In this document: piece after piece, positions 10,059 through 21,412 of the stretch
How the letters are laid out: each line of letters opens with the position of its first letter
Numbering within the stretch: the stretch's first letter is position 1
Source: Dinochytrium kinnereticum
Lineage: Eukaryota > Chytridiomycota > Chytridiomycetes > Chytridiales > Chytridiaceae
Length of the DNA: 64,000 bases
Direction: 5' to 3'
NCBI GenBank assembly: GCA_027604005.1
Contig: JADGJT010000090.1
Span: 1 to 64,000, forward strand
Position numbers and translations under genes: made by a program
The notes under the pieces: model-generated
What the model saw: the letters and a program-made list of their open reading frames with translations, nothing else
What the model was told of the DNA's origin: nothing
The model's database searches: none

Positions 10059-13000
10059 ATGAACGAGAAAAAGAGAAGGCGAACCGACATGGACGTTGAC
10101 CCACCAGTTCAGACGGCAGAGCCAGCCACGGAGGCAGCGTCGCTCACGGCATGGCAGAAGACCATCCAGAATGCGATACCCGCGATTGTGAGCATTCGCT
10201 TCTCGCAGGTCGCTGCATTCGACACAGAGGGTGCTGAGACCTCAGAAGCAACTGGATTCGTCGTCGACGCGCAGCGAGGGTTGATTCTAACAAACAGGCA
10301 TGGTGCGTCTTGTATGCATTGTTATCGCAAGATGCTCATCTGTTGCAGTCGCGTGTGCGGGGCCTTTCGTCGGCGAGGCCATTTTTCATGACCATGAGGA
10401 GGTTGATGTGTTCCCTATCGTGAGTTTTTTACCACCCATCGATGCATTCTTACTCGATACAGTACAGGGATCCGATACATGACTTTGGCTTCTTGAAATT
10501 TGACCCATCAAAGATTCAGTACATGCCAGTGACGGACATTCCACTTGCACCACATTTGGCTAAAGTTGGATTGGAGATACGCGTGGTTGGGTACGTTAAG
10601 CTTGGCCGCAACGTTTTTATTGACTGCATGGCCCAGGAATGATGCTGGAGAGAAACTATCCATCTTGGCTGGATCTATTTCGCGATTGGACCGGAATGCC
10701 CCAGTCTATGGAGACTTGACTTACAATGATTTCAATACGTTTTATTTGCAGGCCGCCTCTAGCACTAGCGGCGGATCATCCGGATCCCCGGTACTAGATA
10801 TTAATGGTAATGCCGTTGCGCTTCAAGCCGGTGGACACACAAAGGCGGCAACAGACTTCTTTTTTCCCCTTGACCGCGTATCTCGGGCGTTGCAGTTTCT
10901 TCAGACGAGCGATTCAGTTCCCAGGGGCACGATACAGACTCAATTCTAGTTAGTTTATATTTCCCCATTGCTCCGTTTTTGTGAGCAGGACAACGCTAAC
11001 CCCTACAGCTATCGTCCATTTGATGAGGTTCGGCGATTGGGTCTTCGAGAGGAGACAGAGAAATTGGTTCGAAGCACAATGGAAGATGAGATCGGTATGC
11101 TTGTGGCCGAAGCGGTAGTTCCGCAAGGTCCTGCGTTTGGGTTTTTGGAGGAGGGCGATGTTCTTGTTAGTGTGAACGGAAAGGTTGTCACAAAGTTTGT
11201 GCCGCTTGAAGATACGTTAGATTCAAGGTAAAAGATCTATAAGTATATATGCACTCTAATGAGTCATCGTCAGTGTGGGCGGCAGTATCAATATTCAGAT
11301 TGAGCGTGGAGGAGAGCCGATGGAATTCACTTTAAATGTTCAAGATCTACATTCCATGTAAGCACTCTTTCATGCGCCTGGTCGTACCGCCGCTGTCTCT
11401 AATATGGGCTTTACATCACATTAGCACTCCTGATCGATACCTGATGATTGGGGGCGCAAAGCTGAACAACCTTTCATATCAGCTCGCAAGAAACTTTTGC
11501 GTTCCAGTTTCTGGCGTATACGTGGCTGAACCTTCTGGAATGTTTCGTCTGGATGGAGCAGACCAAGGTTGGATCATCCAGAGTATAGATAATCATCCCA
11601 CGCCCAATATCGACGCATTTATTGAAGCGATAAAGGATATTCCTGATCGGGAGAGGATTCCTGTGACATATTACAGTATTGCTGATGTTCATACCACCAA
11701 TGTGGCCATTGTTAGTGTTGAAAGGCATTGGACATCATTTAGGCTTGCTGTTAGGAATGGTGAGGCGTGTGATCCAGCATTATCTAAAGAAAGCTTAGAT
11801 AAGACAGGGCAGTGGGATTTCACAGACCTAGGATCCCCTAAGCCTCCAAAGGCTCTTAAGCCCGCCACAGCTACATTTGCAGAGCTGGACGAGAGTCTCG
11901 GACCGGCGAAACTTATTTTTCACTCCGTTGTTAAAGTTTCCTATTACATGCCGTGTCGCTTAGATGGATATCCAAAATCTCGGAGGCAAGGAGCAGGGCT
12001 AGTGCTAGATGCGGAGAAGGGTCTGATTGTTGTTGGAAGAAACATTGTCCCATTCAATATGGGTGATGTCTCGCTCACATTTGCTGACTCGATCATCATC
12101 CCTGGAAAAGTGATTTTTCTTCACCCTTCCCATAACATTGCGTTTATTTCGTATGATTCTTCCTTAGTCAGTAAAACACCTGTTAAGACTCCGGAGTTTA
12201 GCGATTCGGAACTTGTACAAGGTAAGCTGATTCTAGGGAACTTTTCTAATTCTGCAAGGTCATCGAGTTTCTCTTGTTGCCCTTAATCATAATCAGAGAC
12301 CGGTTTGCATTGAAAGCACTGTGACCGATATCACTTCCGTGACAATCCCTCAGAGCGCAACACCCCGATTTAGAGCAACTAAGTTCGTGTTTCTTTTCCC
12401 TCCGTATTCTCCATAAGATTTGTCACTAACATCATACCCGTGGATAATTTTTCTGGTGCATAATATAATATAGCTTCGGTAATATTATTTATCTTAATTT
12501 CATCTCACTTTTGCATAGATGCTATCACTCTCGACACTCCTCTTGCCCAGCAATGCTCCTCTGGTGTTCTTGCTGACTCGAACGGACGCGTTCAAGGACT
12601 TTGGCTGTCTTTTCTCGGCGAACGTACATCATCAGGCCACGATAATGAATACTACCTTGGAGTATCGGCTCGAATCCTGCAGCCTCTGATGAAGAAGTTG
12701 ATTGTAGGCGATGTTCCAAGGCTCCGCGGACTGGCGGTCGAGCTTATGCCGATCCAAATGGCCCAGGCGCGTCACATGGGCCTAACGGATGCTTGGGTGA
12801 AACGCGTTGAGGAAGCCAACCCTCACCGGAGGCAGCTTTTTATGGTTCGCACCATGGAGGCTGGTAGCAGCACTGCTAGCGTACTGAAAGAATTGGATCT
12901 TATCTTGTCTGTGGAAGGCAAGATCATTACACGTATCCACGAGCTTGATGTTTCCGAGGACTGGGGAGAAGAGGTGCAGATGACTATTTTGAGGCAAAAG

Positions 13001-13482
13001 GAAGTCATTACCGCCACTGTTCCCACTGAATTGCTAAGCGGAGATGGAACCAACCGTATCGTGATATGGGCCGGTGCAGTCATGCAGGAACCTCATCGAG
13101 CGGTTCTCCAGCAGAGTCGAAAACTTCCGAGTAGGGTTTATGTCTCTGCCCGGACAAAGGGAAGTCCCAGTTACATGTATGGGCTCATGCCTACGCAATG
13201 GATTACGCACATTAATGGGAAGCCTACCCCAACTCTTGATGATTTTTTGGAGGCTGTCAGCGGGCTCCCAGATAACATGTACGTCCGTGTTAAAACTATA
13301 AGTTTCGATCTAGTACCTTCAGTTTTGAGTGTAAAAAACATTCTTCATTATTGGCCTACAAGCAAGGTATTTTTTTTGGAGTCCTGCCATTAGACTGATT
13401 TCTGAGCATCTTACAGCTTCGACGGGATTCTGAGAGTGAATGTGGCTGGAGTATTAATGGGACGAGTGCGAATACTTTTTGA
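10059..13482 (+). CDS. NMA111: NMA111-type HtrA-like serine protease (tandem protease/PDZ)
   Basis: This is a fungal nuclear HtrA-family protease with two protease-like halves and PDZ domains. After a basic, nuclear-signal-like N-terminus ([14 protein letters not shown]), the first half keeps the triad context: TNRHV (His), DFGFLKFD (Asp) and [10 protein letters not shown] (nucleophile Ser). PDZ-like segments follow ([36 protein letters not shown]). The second, degenerate protease half has [10 protein letters not shown] where Ser precedes Gly-Val, then another PDZ-like part ([20 protein letters not shown]). The last intron (13367-13416) leads to [16 protein letters not shown] and a TGA. A 5-nt micro-exon (12474-12478) between introns of 91 and 40 nt is needed to keep frame and rebuilds TPRFRATNFDAITLDT, as conserved in the family. 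The plus-strand neighbour NNF1 begins 181 bp later. Confidence 0.92.
12474..12478 (+). other. 5-nt micro-exon of NMA111
   Basis: The exon is CTTCG, flanked by ..ATATAG and GTAATATT... The upstream intron is 12383-12473 and the downstream one 12479-12518. Phases are 2 and 1: AA|C TTC G|AT reads Asn-Phe-Asp. Removing 12383-12518 as one intron shifts frame and gives a premature stop, whereas the micro-exon restores a conserved stretch. Confidence 0.75.
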
Positions 13483-13663
13483 TGACACGATGAAATAAGA
13501 AATGAATTTAATGGAACGCGAAGACACTCAATAAAACAGTGCCATAATTTTGACTGCTGGCTCTTATGCCTTTCCATGTTCTGAGAAGAACCAGACGACA
13601 CTTCAGACTGCTGGTGTGGCCTTTGTTACACCAGGATTAACAATTCGGACAAACACAGTGGGG

Positions 13664-14301
13664 ATGGACAGATGCAGTAAGCTGAATGCGGCCTTCGAAA
13701 TCGCAATGAAGGCGACGGATCAAAAGCTAAAGTAGCAAGGCGGAAAGATGAATTTGGCTGATTTTGTAAAGCTTTGAACATCTTGCAAGCTGTTTTCCGG
13801 AGCTTGCCGGAAGAATACCTGAGCAGTTGGCGGCGGCCGGGCAACAAACAGCCGATTTCCTCTCAAATGCCGCTATGGTAATCTACCGCCGTTGAACCTT
13901 CCTTAAACTGATGTAGGATGAGTATCTTGTTATTATGGAGCAACGGTCGTTAGAACAGAAGCTCAGAGAACTCGATGAAATTATTAAATATAGTTTGGAG
14001 AACGGAGACAAGAACTCTTTACATACTTTGTTTGTCTTTTACCGTGTCCTGAAGTATTTATTTTCTTAAGACCTACTGCCGAAAGCATCGCCCTGTCAAA
14101 AGTCACTTCGTTTAAAAGGCAATTGATCTCGCAACTTCAGGAAATGACGCAGACGGTAAGTAGACTTACCTAGATTTTTCTGACGAAACATAGACCCGTT
14201 ATGAGAATCAGGAACTCATGACGTCCATCGGTGCACATCTGCGGACAGTCGATGAATTACGAAGCGATGTCGATGGGATATTGACCGCTATCTCAAAATA
14301 A
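13664..14301 (+). CDS. Kinetochore protein NNF1/PMF1 (MIS12/MIND complex)
   Basis: This is a subunit of the MIS12 complex that ties inner kinetochore chromatin to NDC80. I recognised it only after splicing: the family core 'FEHLASCFPELAGRIPEQL' followed by the helix DEYLVIMEQRSLEQKLRELD and a coiled-coil C-terminus (QLISQLQEMTQ, HLRTVDELRSDVDGILTAIS). Introns: 13734-13773 (40 nt), about 13876-13916, about 14031-14071 and about 14155-14197. The spliced product is about 150 residues from ATG 13664. PMF1/NNF1 proteins are usually about 200 residues, and the frame is open upstream to a stop at 13532, so an upstream exon or a different start is possible. The identification rests on the motif pattern, not on an alignment. 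Confidence 0.72.
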
Positions 14302-14489
14302 TATAGTTCTTCATTTTCGGCTTCCACTCTCACCATGAATATTACCTCCGTCTCCACCTCTGTACTTAGTCATAATTCTGTTTATCTTCTCCCCTTTAAT
14401 AAAATACAGGTATATAATGTGTGGACTATGGTATTTTACAGGTTAGGTGTGTCCACAACATGGTTTATCTGGTCAGGGACCGTAAACCT

Positions 14490-16843
14490 TCACTTGGAGG
14501 TAAACTTGGAAAATGATTCCTCCTCATCATCATCGTCATCATCGACTGGCGAGATATTCTTCTTATCCATTCGGCTAAACATATCCTTGATACTTCGCGT
14601 GGAGCGCGTCGCTCTTGCCTTTGAGGCCGGTTTTGCCTCCTCTGCTTCTTCCTAAAAAGAATGAAAGGGATATCAACGTGTCTTCACATACCGTTGCCTT
14701 TCTCTTTTGCCCGCGTTTCGGAGCAGCCGCAACGGCTTTCTTAAGTTCTTTCGTTGGGGATGTCAAATCCATAAGATCCACCTCCTTAAACATGTTACTA
14801 CTGCTTTGCTTCAATGATGCACCTTTTTTTGTGGCTTTGTAGCCACAGCTTTGCCCGCTGGTTCTTTTGTTAGCTGGAAAAGGCAATTAGATCTTGTCAG
14901 AACGAGGCGACTGACTTCCTTCTCAATCGCCAAATCTAAATTATCTTCTCCTCCAATTTTCTTTTCAACCCTGGTTTTAGCGCTCACAACAGAAGTAACA
15001 AAACTGATTTTAATCAGTAACGCAGCATAGTCTCGTGGAATTTCTTACTCAGCAATAGCCTCCTTCTCCTCTTTTTCAACGAACAATCGCAAAGCCTCGT
15101 TTATACCGGCTTCCGACAGTATACTCATATTAAACTGCGATAAGTACTCGCTAATTAAATCGTTCATTTGCAATTTGTTAAGATTTTCTGGCAGTCGAAT
15201 GTCCTTCTCCGAAATCTGATTATCGCTCTTGCCAGAGACCTGAGTAGGTTAAATAAAAAACGCTGATCAGTGTAACTTACTGCCGACCGCTTTCTGAAGA
15301 ACTGCAGTATATCTTTAACATTTGCCACTCTATCCACGAATTGCTGGCCAAAACGTTGCGGATTTAAAGTGCTAAACCCTGTGTATTCGACCTAAATTAT
15401 TAAGCACCGTAAAAGGCAAGAGTAAACCTTTAAGCGAATTATAGGTTTGGGAAAATCATCCTCTTGATTTGAATGAGTTTCAAGCCATTCCTGACGTGCT
15501 TGCTCAATTAAAGATTCCACCTAGAATCACGTCATTCAGCAGGGAAGCGCAGGAGTTATCATTCCAACCTTCTCCGACAAAATCTTCATTATTTTTTTCT
15601 CGTCATTCAGTCGCAGACTAGGAACTTTGGAGAGAATAATTTCATCCATCACAAAAGGTCTGACAGATTGAAGAGGTATTTTCTCCAATTCAAACTCCTT
15701 ATGCTCCCTGATATGAAGAATTGCTACATGTCTAAGTTCTGGATTAACATACACTTGAATAAAAATAAAATTACTTTGCCTTCGACTCTCCTTCACATAG
15801 CGAAGTAGCAATGGACGAACCAGGTTGTGTGATATGAAATCCTTTTGCTTCATTTTCAATTGGTTCTATGAGGCATTCGTGTTCATGACCCCATATCACC
15901 AGATCTATGAAATCTTCAAGAAAATGCTCGGGGATATAATTCGTAGCACCGTGCTTTACTCTATATTAAATAAGAGGGAAATTCACAACGAAGACAGGGT
16001 CTACCTATTTTGATGAATTACGAAAATATCAAAGAAGTCCTCCGAGTCCTCCATTGGTCGTAGGAATTGGACTTTCTTCTTCAAGAACGTTCGATGTAGA
16101 CGCTCATCTCGAATATTTCCAAGTCCGTATAGACCCACTTTTATTTTCCCTTTTCGCAGAAGTATAGGAACAATTTTCACATCATCGACCTCCTTTTGTT
16201 TCCCAAAATAGTTTATGTAGCCGGCGACACTCAGAAGATCAAGTGCGCATAAGTTTCCGTCCTTAGAGAATTAATTTCTGCTAATTATCAACACTTACTC
16301 CGCTGGGATCATCATGATTGCCGTGAATGGAAAAAACAGGCATTGAAATGTTCATATTCGGGTCTTGATAATTAACAGTTCCGAAACTGTGGAAAATCAG
16401 ATTCTACAATAAGCGATTGAAGCCAACCAATCCTTAAATATCTCCTCCTAGAAAGGCTAAGTAGACGCAGAATAAAATCAAGTTACCTCTGAGCTCAGGA
16501 ATTCAAGGTAGCAGGGCCTCGATCCCATACAATATTTCCTCAGCATGGTCATTGTATTGTGTAGGCATCTCCGTGAAGGCTTGTTCTCGTGAAAAAGATC
16601 ACCACCCAGCAGAATAAAGTCAACCTCGACAACTTAGTTCATGCAGATCTGGATAAAATACATTTCGTTCCACCGCTAGAGACAAGATCTCCCTAAAAGA
16701 TTCAAAGGAATCGTTTCCTCGAACAGGATCTTTCTCAAGGTACCCCAGATGGTTGTCCGTAGAGATCAGAATTCTTGGATCTCGTAAGTGGATGCGATGC
16801 AGAACAAGCCAAACCTCAGTGCTTGTCCGTCTCTTTCGGACAT
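14490..16843 (-). CDS. MRE11: MRE11 double-strand-break repair nuclease
   Basis: This is the nuclease of the MRN/MRX complex (end resection, telomeres, meiotic breaks). The calcineurin-like phosphoesterase motifs are all visible: [10 protein letters not shown] (motif I, D-x-H), [12 protein letters not shown] (II), HGNHDDPSG (III) and [12 protein letters not shown] (the GHEH motif). The start at 16843 gives MSERDGQAL, then a 41-nt intron whose removal joins directly to [12 protein letters not shown]. The middle carries the capping domain; the C-terminus is Lys/Ser-rich with an acidic run of six Asp before SFSKFTSK and TGA at 14490. About a dozen introns of 40-60 nt are present. It is divergent from MUS81 with only 14 bp between start codons. 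No disruption is seen. Confidence 0.95.
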
Positions 16844-16857
16844 TTTCTGAACTGAAT
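16844..16857. promoter_or_regulatory. 14-bp gap between divergent MRE11 and MUS81 start codons
   Basis: The ATG of MRE11 (16843, minus) and the ATG of MUS81 (16858, plus) leave 14 bp. Transcription signals and 5' leaders must lie inside the opposite gene's first coding exon or intron. The MRE11 first intron and the MUS81 N-terminal codons are the only sequence available, so the two mRNAs almost certainly overlap in antisense. Confidence 0.7.
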
Positions 16858-19031
16858 ATGGCGGACCACAAAGTTCTGTTCTTGCAATGGCTGCAAGAGT
16901 TTGAAGATGAGGAGCGGAAGGCGAGTCTCATACGTCCAAGCCACATGCGAAACTACTCGGTCTATAAGAAAGCATATGAGGAACTCAAGAAGTATCCGCA
17001 TCCGATCAGGACTCCGCAAGAGGCCATCAAAGTGAAGCACATTGGCCCTGGTATCATAAAGCGCCTGGAACGGAAGCTCTCTGAGATACCAGATATTCAA
17101 AGCGATGCAAACGTACAATTACAGGCTCCATTACCAATTGATTTCCCCGTAGCAGATCTATGTCAACCCGCTCCGAAGTCAGCCCTTTCTAAAACCGTGA
17201 AGAGAAAGTCTCCAACAAAAAACAAACCCAAAACTACCAATACGGCGTCACGTGCGGAAAGACAATATATACCAAGATATAGATCGGCAGCTTGGGCTAT
17301 TTTAGTAACTCTCCGGACTCAAAGTCGTGGCGTGGGATATTTAAGCAAAAGCGATGTCATTAAGTTTGCTCAAGATCACTGCGACGCGCCATTCACATCC
17401 ACCGGAGCTGCTACATCAATTTACAGCGGATGGTCATCGATGGCAACTTTAATTGACAAGGATCTTGTGGCGCGTTATGGTAATCCGCCGCGCTTTTGCC
17501 TTACTGAGGAAGGGAAGTGTCTTGCAGACAAAATTGACCAAAGCGTGAAGATTGTGAGAGGACGGACCAATGTGGCTGATGATATATCTAACACGGATGC
17601 ACGGAGCGAAAGCAGTTTTGTCCTTTTAGAAGATCTGGAGGGGGCAAATGATGATAACCTGCAATTTTGGTATCTGGCCGACGATAATTCACGAGTACGT
17701 CATAAATCCGAAGCTGCCACCCGTTTCATAGGTAGAATATCCAACTTATTTGACATCTCACTATATGCAAAGCGGGTCGGCGGACGTTAATGGTTGAATT
17801 TTCTGGGAACAATTTTTATGGCATTCAGAAGAGCGTAACTGATCCAATTCATTTGCCAACGGGGACGGTTTTAGGATTTTTGGAGGATGTCAATCTTCCA
17901 AATATTTCACCATGCTTGGAATCAGCCCAATTGGAAGCGCCATATCGCCCTCCTCCTCCACGGGAACTAACCCCAATTACTCGAAATCCAGTTAGGCATC
18001 ACAAGGGAGAAGGTTTCAAAGATTTTCCATATCTTAATTCTAAGAAATCGAAGTGGTTTTCCCGATAGGTAGCTTCGAGATTCTATTATTGCTCGATGTT
18101 CGCGAGGTTAAATCAGGAAGTGTTGGCGTTGAGAGAACCTTTTTTCAAGATGGCCTACGCGAAAAGGGTATTCAATTTGAAACCCGCATGCTGGAACTTG
18201 GTGATTTCATGTGGGTTGCGAGGAGTAAATACTCCCACGAAGTCGAAATAGTCTTAGACTGTATTTTGGAGCGTAAAACCCTGGATGACCTCGTAGCCAG
18301 TATTAAAGACGGCCGGTTCAAAGAGCAGAAGGTTAAATTGCCGTCGAATCTTCCTTAATCATATCCCTAGTTTCGCTTGCGAGAATGTGGCCTAAGACAC
18401 GTTATTTACTTAGTAGAAGAGGGTAACAGTGAGAACGCCGATATCTTTGGAATGGAGGCAGTCTACACAACATTTACCCAGACGCAGGTAGAAGATGGAT
18501 TCTTTTTAAAAAGGACCGCTTCAGCCGAGGAGTCCCTCCACTATATTATCAGCATCACTAAGCAGTTAATCGGGTTATTTGCGGTACATTACCAGACAAG
18601 ACTAATTGACTAAATTTGTAGAATCAAAGCATATCGGCCAAGGTTGTTCAAGGATCATCAAAGCCTGAATGGTTTTCAAGGTCAAAAACATGTCTGGATA
18701 AGGGATTGATTATCTACTCCGACTTCGCACGATTCAACACCAAAACGAAAAACTTCACTCTGAAGGATGTATGGACGCGTCAGTTGATGACAATTTCTGG
18801 GATAAGTGCGGAAAAGGCATGTACCATTGCAAACAAATACCCTACGAGCTTGAGGTATGTCGAGATGTAAAGACATGGTTACTAACCTCACCGAGATTCA
18901 TGGCGGCGCTAAAGCAATGCGCGTCCGACGCGGAAAGAGAAGCGCTTATCAGAGATATTGGAGAGGTTGATCGCAAGGTGTTTGGACCAACATTATGCAA
19001 GCGGCTCCTTAATGTTTTCTGGCACACTTGA
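16858..19031 (+). CDS. MUS81: MUS81 structure-specific endonuclease subunit
   Basis: This is an XPF-family nuclease that with EME1 cuts branched DNA at stalled forks and recombination intermediates. Layout: an N-terminal helix-hairpin-helix ([15 protein letters not shown]...[16 protein letters not shown]), a basic linker ([14 protein letters not shown]), a winged-helix region (about 17290-17530), the ERCC4 nuclease domain with [10 protein letters not shown] and the catalytic ERKTLDDL (E-R-K-x3-D), then a C-terminal HhH with [22 protein letters not shown]. Introns fit at 17731-17780, 18017-18067, 18324-18371, about 18585-18622 (38 nt, with a CTAAT branch-like site) and about 18855-18895. The end is FWHT then TGA 19031. 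Catalytic residues are intact. Confidence 0.95.
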
Positions 19032-19320
19032 CCAGGCTGCAATCAGTGAACTTGAGGGCCGCGGCATTCTTTAATAATATACCTGGAACACGGCCATAAT
19101 TAACTGTGCATTTTTCAAACACGATGATCCTTTCAGCTCTCCAGTGATGTCCTTTTGCAGCCGATACAGCGAGGTAAAGGGTAAAGTCGGGTGGAGGTCA
19201 CCAGTAGAATACTTGTTACACACCAGGATTTTTGGTTGCTTCCCATTTTGGTTTCCATCAGCATCAATACAATCTGCCCTTCCAGCCAAGCCAAAATACC
19301 TGATCGTTACTGATATTCAC
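19032..19320. other. 289-bp intergenic space before the ENTH gene
   Basis: It lies between the MUS81 stop and the ENTH-protein ATG. One frame is open from about 19144 into the ENTH coding region, but it has no family resemblance upstream of 19321. I treat it as leader and promoter. No distinct motif was recognised. Confidence 0.5.
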
Positions 19321-21066
19321 ATGGACTTCAGTCAGTATTTCGATATTCAGAAGGTCACGGAGACCTTCAATAAAGTGAAGGTAGAAGTTATTATTATTCG
19401 ATCGCGGATGCTGACAATGATCCAGAATGCCGTGTTGCAGCTGACAGAGTACCAGGTGATGATCGTGCTGGATAATTCAATCTAATGTTTTAGATTAAAG
19501 TGCTGGATGCTACTAACAACGAACCATGTAAATGATCATTGCTGTGATTGAGTAATAACGTGTTAGGGGGTGCAAGCTCAACGTTGATGTTGGATATCGC
19601 GAGCGCAACTAGTCACTAGTAAGATTTGGAGAAACCCATAAGGATTCTTACCAAGCGTAGCCAGCACTTCAGTGAAATCATGGAAGTTATATACAAACGC
19701 CTTCAGGAGCCACCGAGCCCGACTTGGAGACAAACTTACAAAGTAGCTTGTTTAATGTACATAAAACTGAAGAGTGCTAGGCTTTGCAATTGTTGGAGTA
19801 CTTGATTAAAAACGGATCGGAAAGAGTAATTGATAACGCCCGAGAGCACATTTATGAGTTGAAAGCCCTCAGGAACTTTAACTATGTCGATGAGAAGCAA
19901 AAGGATCAGGGCATCAATGGTAAGATTTATTTCTGGAAAGTCGGCTGAGATCTGCAAGTCAAGCAACGTGCAAAGGAGATTATTGATCTTTTGGGGGATA
20001 ATGACAAAATCAAAGACGAGAGGCGGAAAGCAAAGGAGAATCGAGCTAAATACACAGGTGTATCTTCTTCAGGATTTTCCAATTCGTCAGGTGGAGGTGG
20101 AAGATACGGTGGCTTCGGCAGCGACTTCCAGTCTGGTACTTTAATCTGGAATATGATGTATAGCTGAATTTTTTGGAAGGCTCTTCCTATCGCGATGATT
20201 CCGACTCAGAGAGCCGTTACCGCTCGGCTGATTCATCGCGTTCCCCGCAGCGAGATAGGTATAGAAGATATACTACCTATGACTTTTTAAACCGTTTTCA
20301 GGATGTCTCCAGTAAAATCACCCGTGGCTGAAGTCAAACCACAACCAGTAAAGGTAGCCGCCCAGCCTGCCGCCACCACATCAAATCAGCCAAACCTCTT
20401 AGACTTCGGAGAAGAATGGGGCGATTTTTCGAGCGCTCCGCAGCAGACCGCCACCACTGAACCAAAGAATGCTCCCAAATCTTCCGAGGATTTTGCCGAC
20501 TTCGCCGACTTTCAGAGTGCACCATCAGTCGCCTCGGTGCCTTACTCAGCACCGGCACCTGCTACCATGAATAACCTTTCCACCGGATTTGAGACTTTGA
20601 GCATAACCCCTCACAAGCCTGTCTCACCCGTTAACCCTACGTTTGCCAATTTTGCCAGCTTCCCAATTTCGCCAGTTCAATCAAAGAACGACAACCTTCT
20701 TTCCTCTAACTTTGGCTCGTTCAACACTCCTATGATGGTTGCCGAGCAGAAGCCGCAGCCAAGTGCATCGGTATAGATAGTTTTCAATCTCTTTAACCCC
20801 GTGTTAACAATTTTTGCTAGGCGGATCCCTTCTCAAAGCTCGTGTCTCTAGATGCCAATTCCTTGTCTGGCTTAGGGAAGAAAGCCCAGCCTCCAGGGCC
20901 AAGTCTTAATTCCTTGAATGCCTCTCCCTTCAATACCCTGAACTTCACTGCATCATCCGCAACCCAGGGCCGGAATCCTGGCGCAGCAGGCCACCGCATG
21001 TCTACTGGCCAAGGTGGTGCTCAAATCCTGGAGCCTGGATTCAGCAATGAGCAGTCCCTTGTTTAG
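19321..21066 (+). CDS. Epsin-type ENTH-domain clathrin adaptor (Ent3/epsinR-like)
   Basis: This is a phosphoinositide-binding adaptor for clathrin coats, most like the TGN/endosome epsinR/Ent3 branch. The ENTH domain is rebuilt by splicing: MDFSQYFDIQKVTETFNKVK, NAVLQLTEYQ, IKVLDATNNEPWGASSTLML, YQHFSEIMEVIYKRLQEPPS, ALQLLEYLIKNGSERVIDNA, NFNYVDEKQKDQGINVKQRA. After a Gly/Ser-rich and Ser/Arg-rich linker come acidic-aromatic motifs (FGEEWGDFSSA, DFADFADFQSA) that fit gamma-ear/GGA-ear binding peptides, then a Pro/Ser/Phe-rich tail ending SNEQSLV. Introns are 36-50 nt. The conserved N-terminal helix points to the start at 19321. Whether it acts at the Golgi or plasma membrane is inferred from the tail motifs. 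Confidence 0.88.
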
Positions 21067-21412
21067 AGTTTTGCCCATAAAAATCGAAATCTAATAAATG
21101 CAAGTTTTTTATATCGTTGACCTTATAGTATTGTAGCCCTTCGCTTCTGGCCCCGAAGGAAGCAAAGTTTAATCCCCCAGTCAAAACCTCAACAGTATGA
21201 ATGAGTGTAAGAGTACATAAAAATAAAAAAAAGATAACCAAAAGAAGCAACGAGTCCCTCCCATATCCACTTGAAATTATCCGTCGATATTCCCACCTAT
21301 GAAACAAAAGCTCGGTGAAGCTGCTCCCACTGCTGATGCGTAGTCATTCGAATGGGTATAGACGCATCGAGAATAGGCATACCCGCGCATGACTGGGGCA
21401 GCTCCACTCTAC
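21067..21412. other. 346-bp convergent intergenic region
   Basis: It lies between the stop codons of the ENTH gene (plus) and dynactin p150 (minus). Presumably this is two 3' UTRs. I see no gene, repeat or RNA structure that stands out. Confidence 0.5.

Noticed and set aside
13550..13735. Reading this stretch as MED21 or NUP62-like
   Set aside because: After splicing, the F-x-x-L-x-x-C-F-P-E-L-A core and following helices fit NNF1/PMF1 better.
18053..18068. MUS81 broken by stop codons at 17788 and 18066
   Set aside because: Consensus short introns remove both stops and restore the linker and the nuclease-domain start; the gene is intact.
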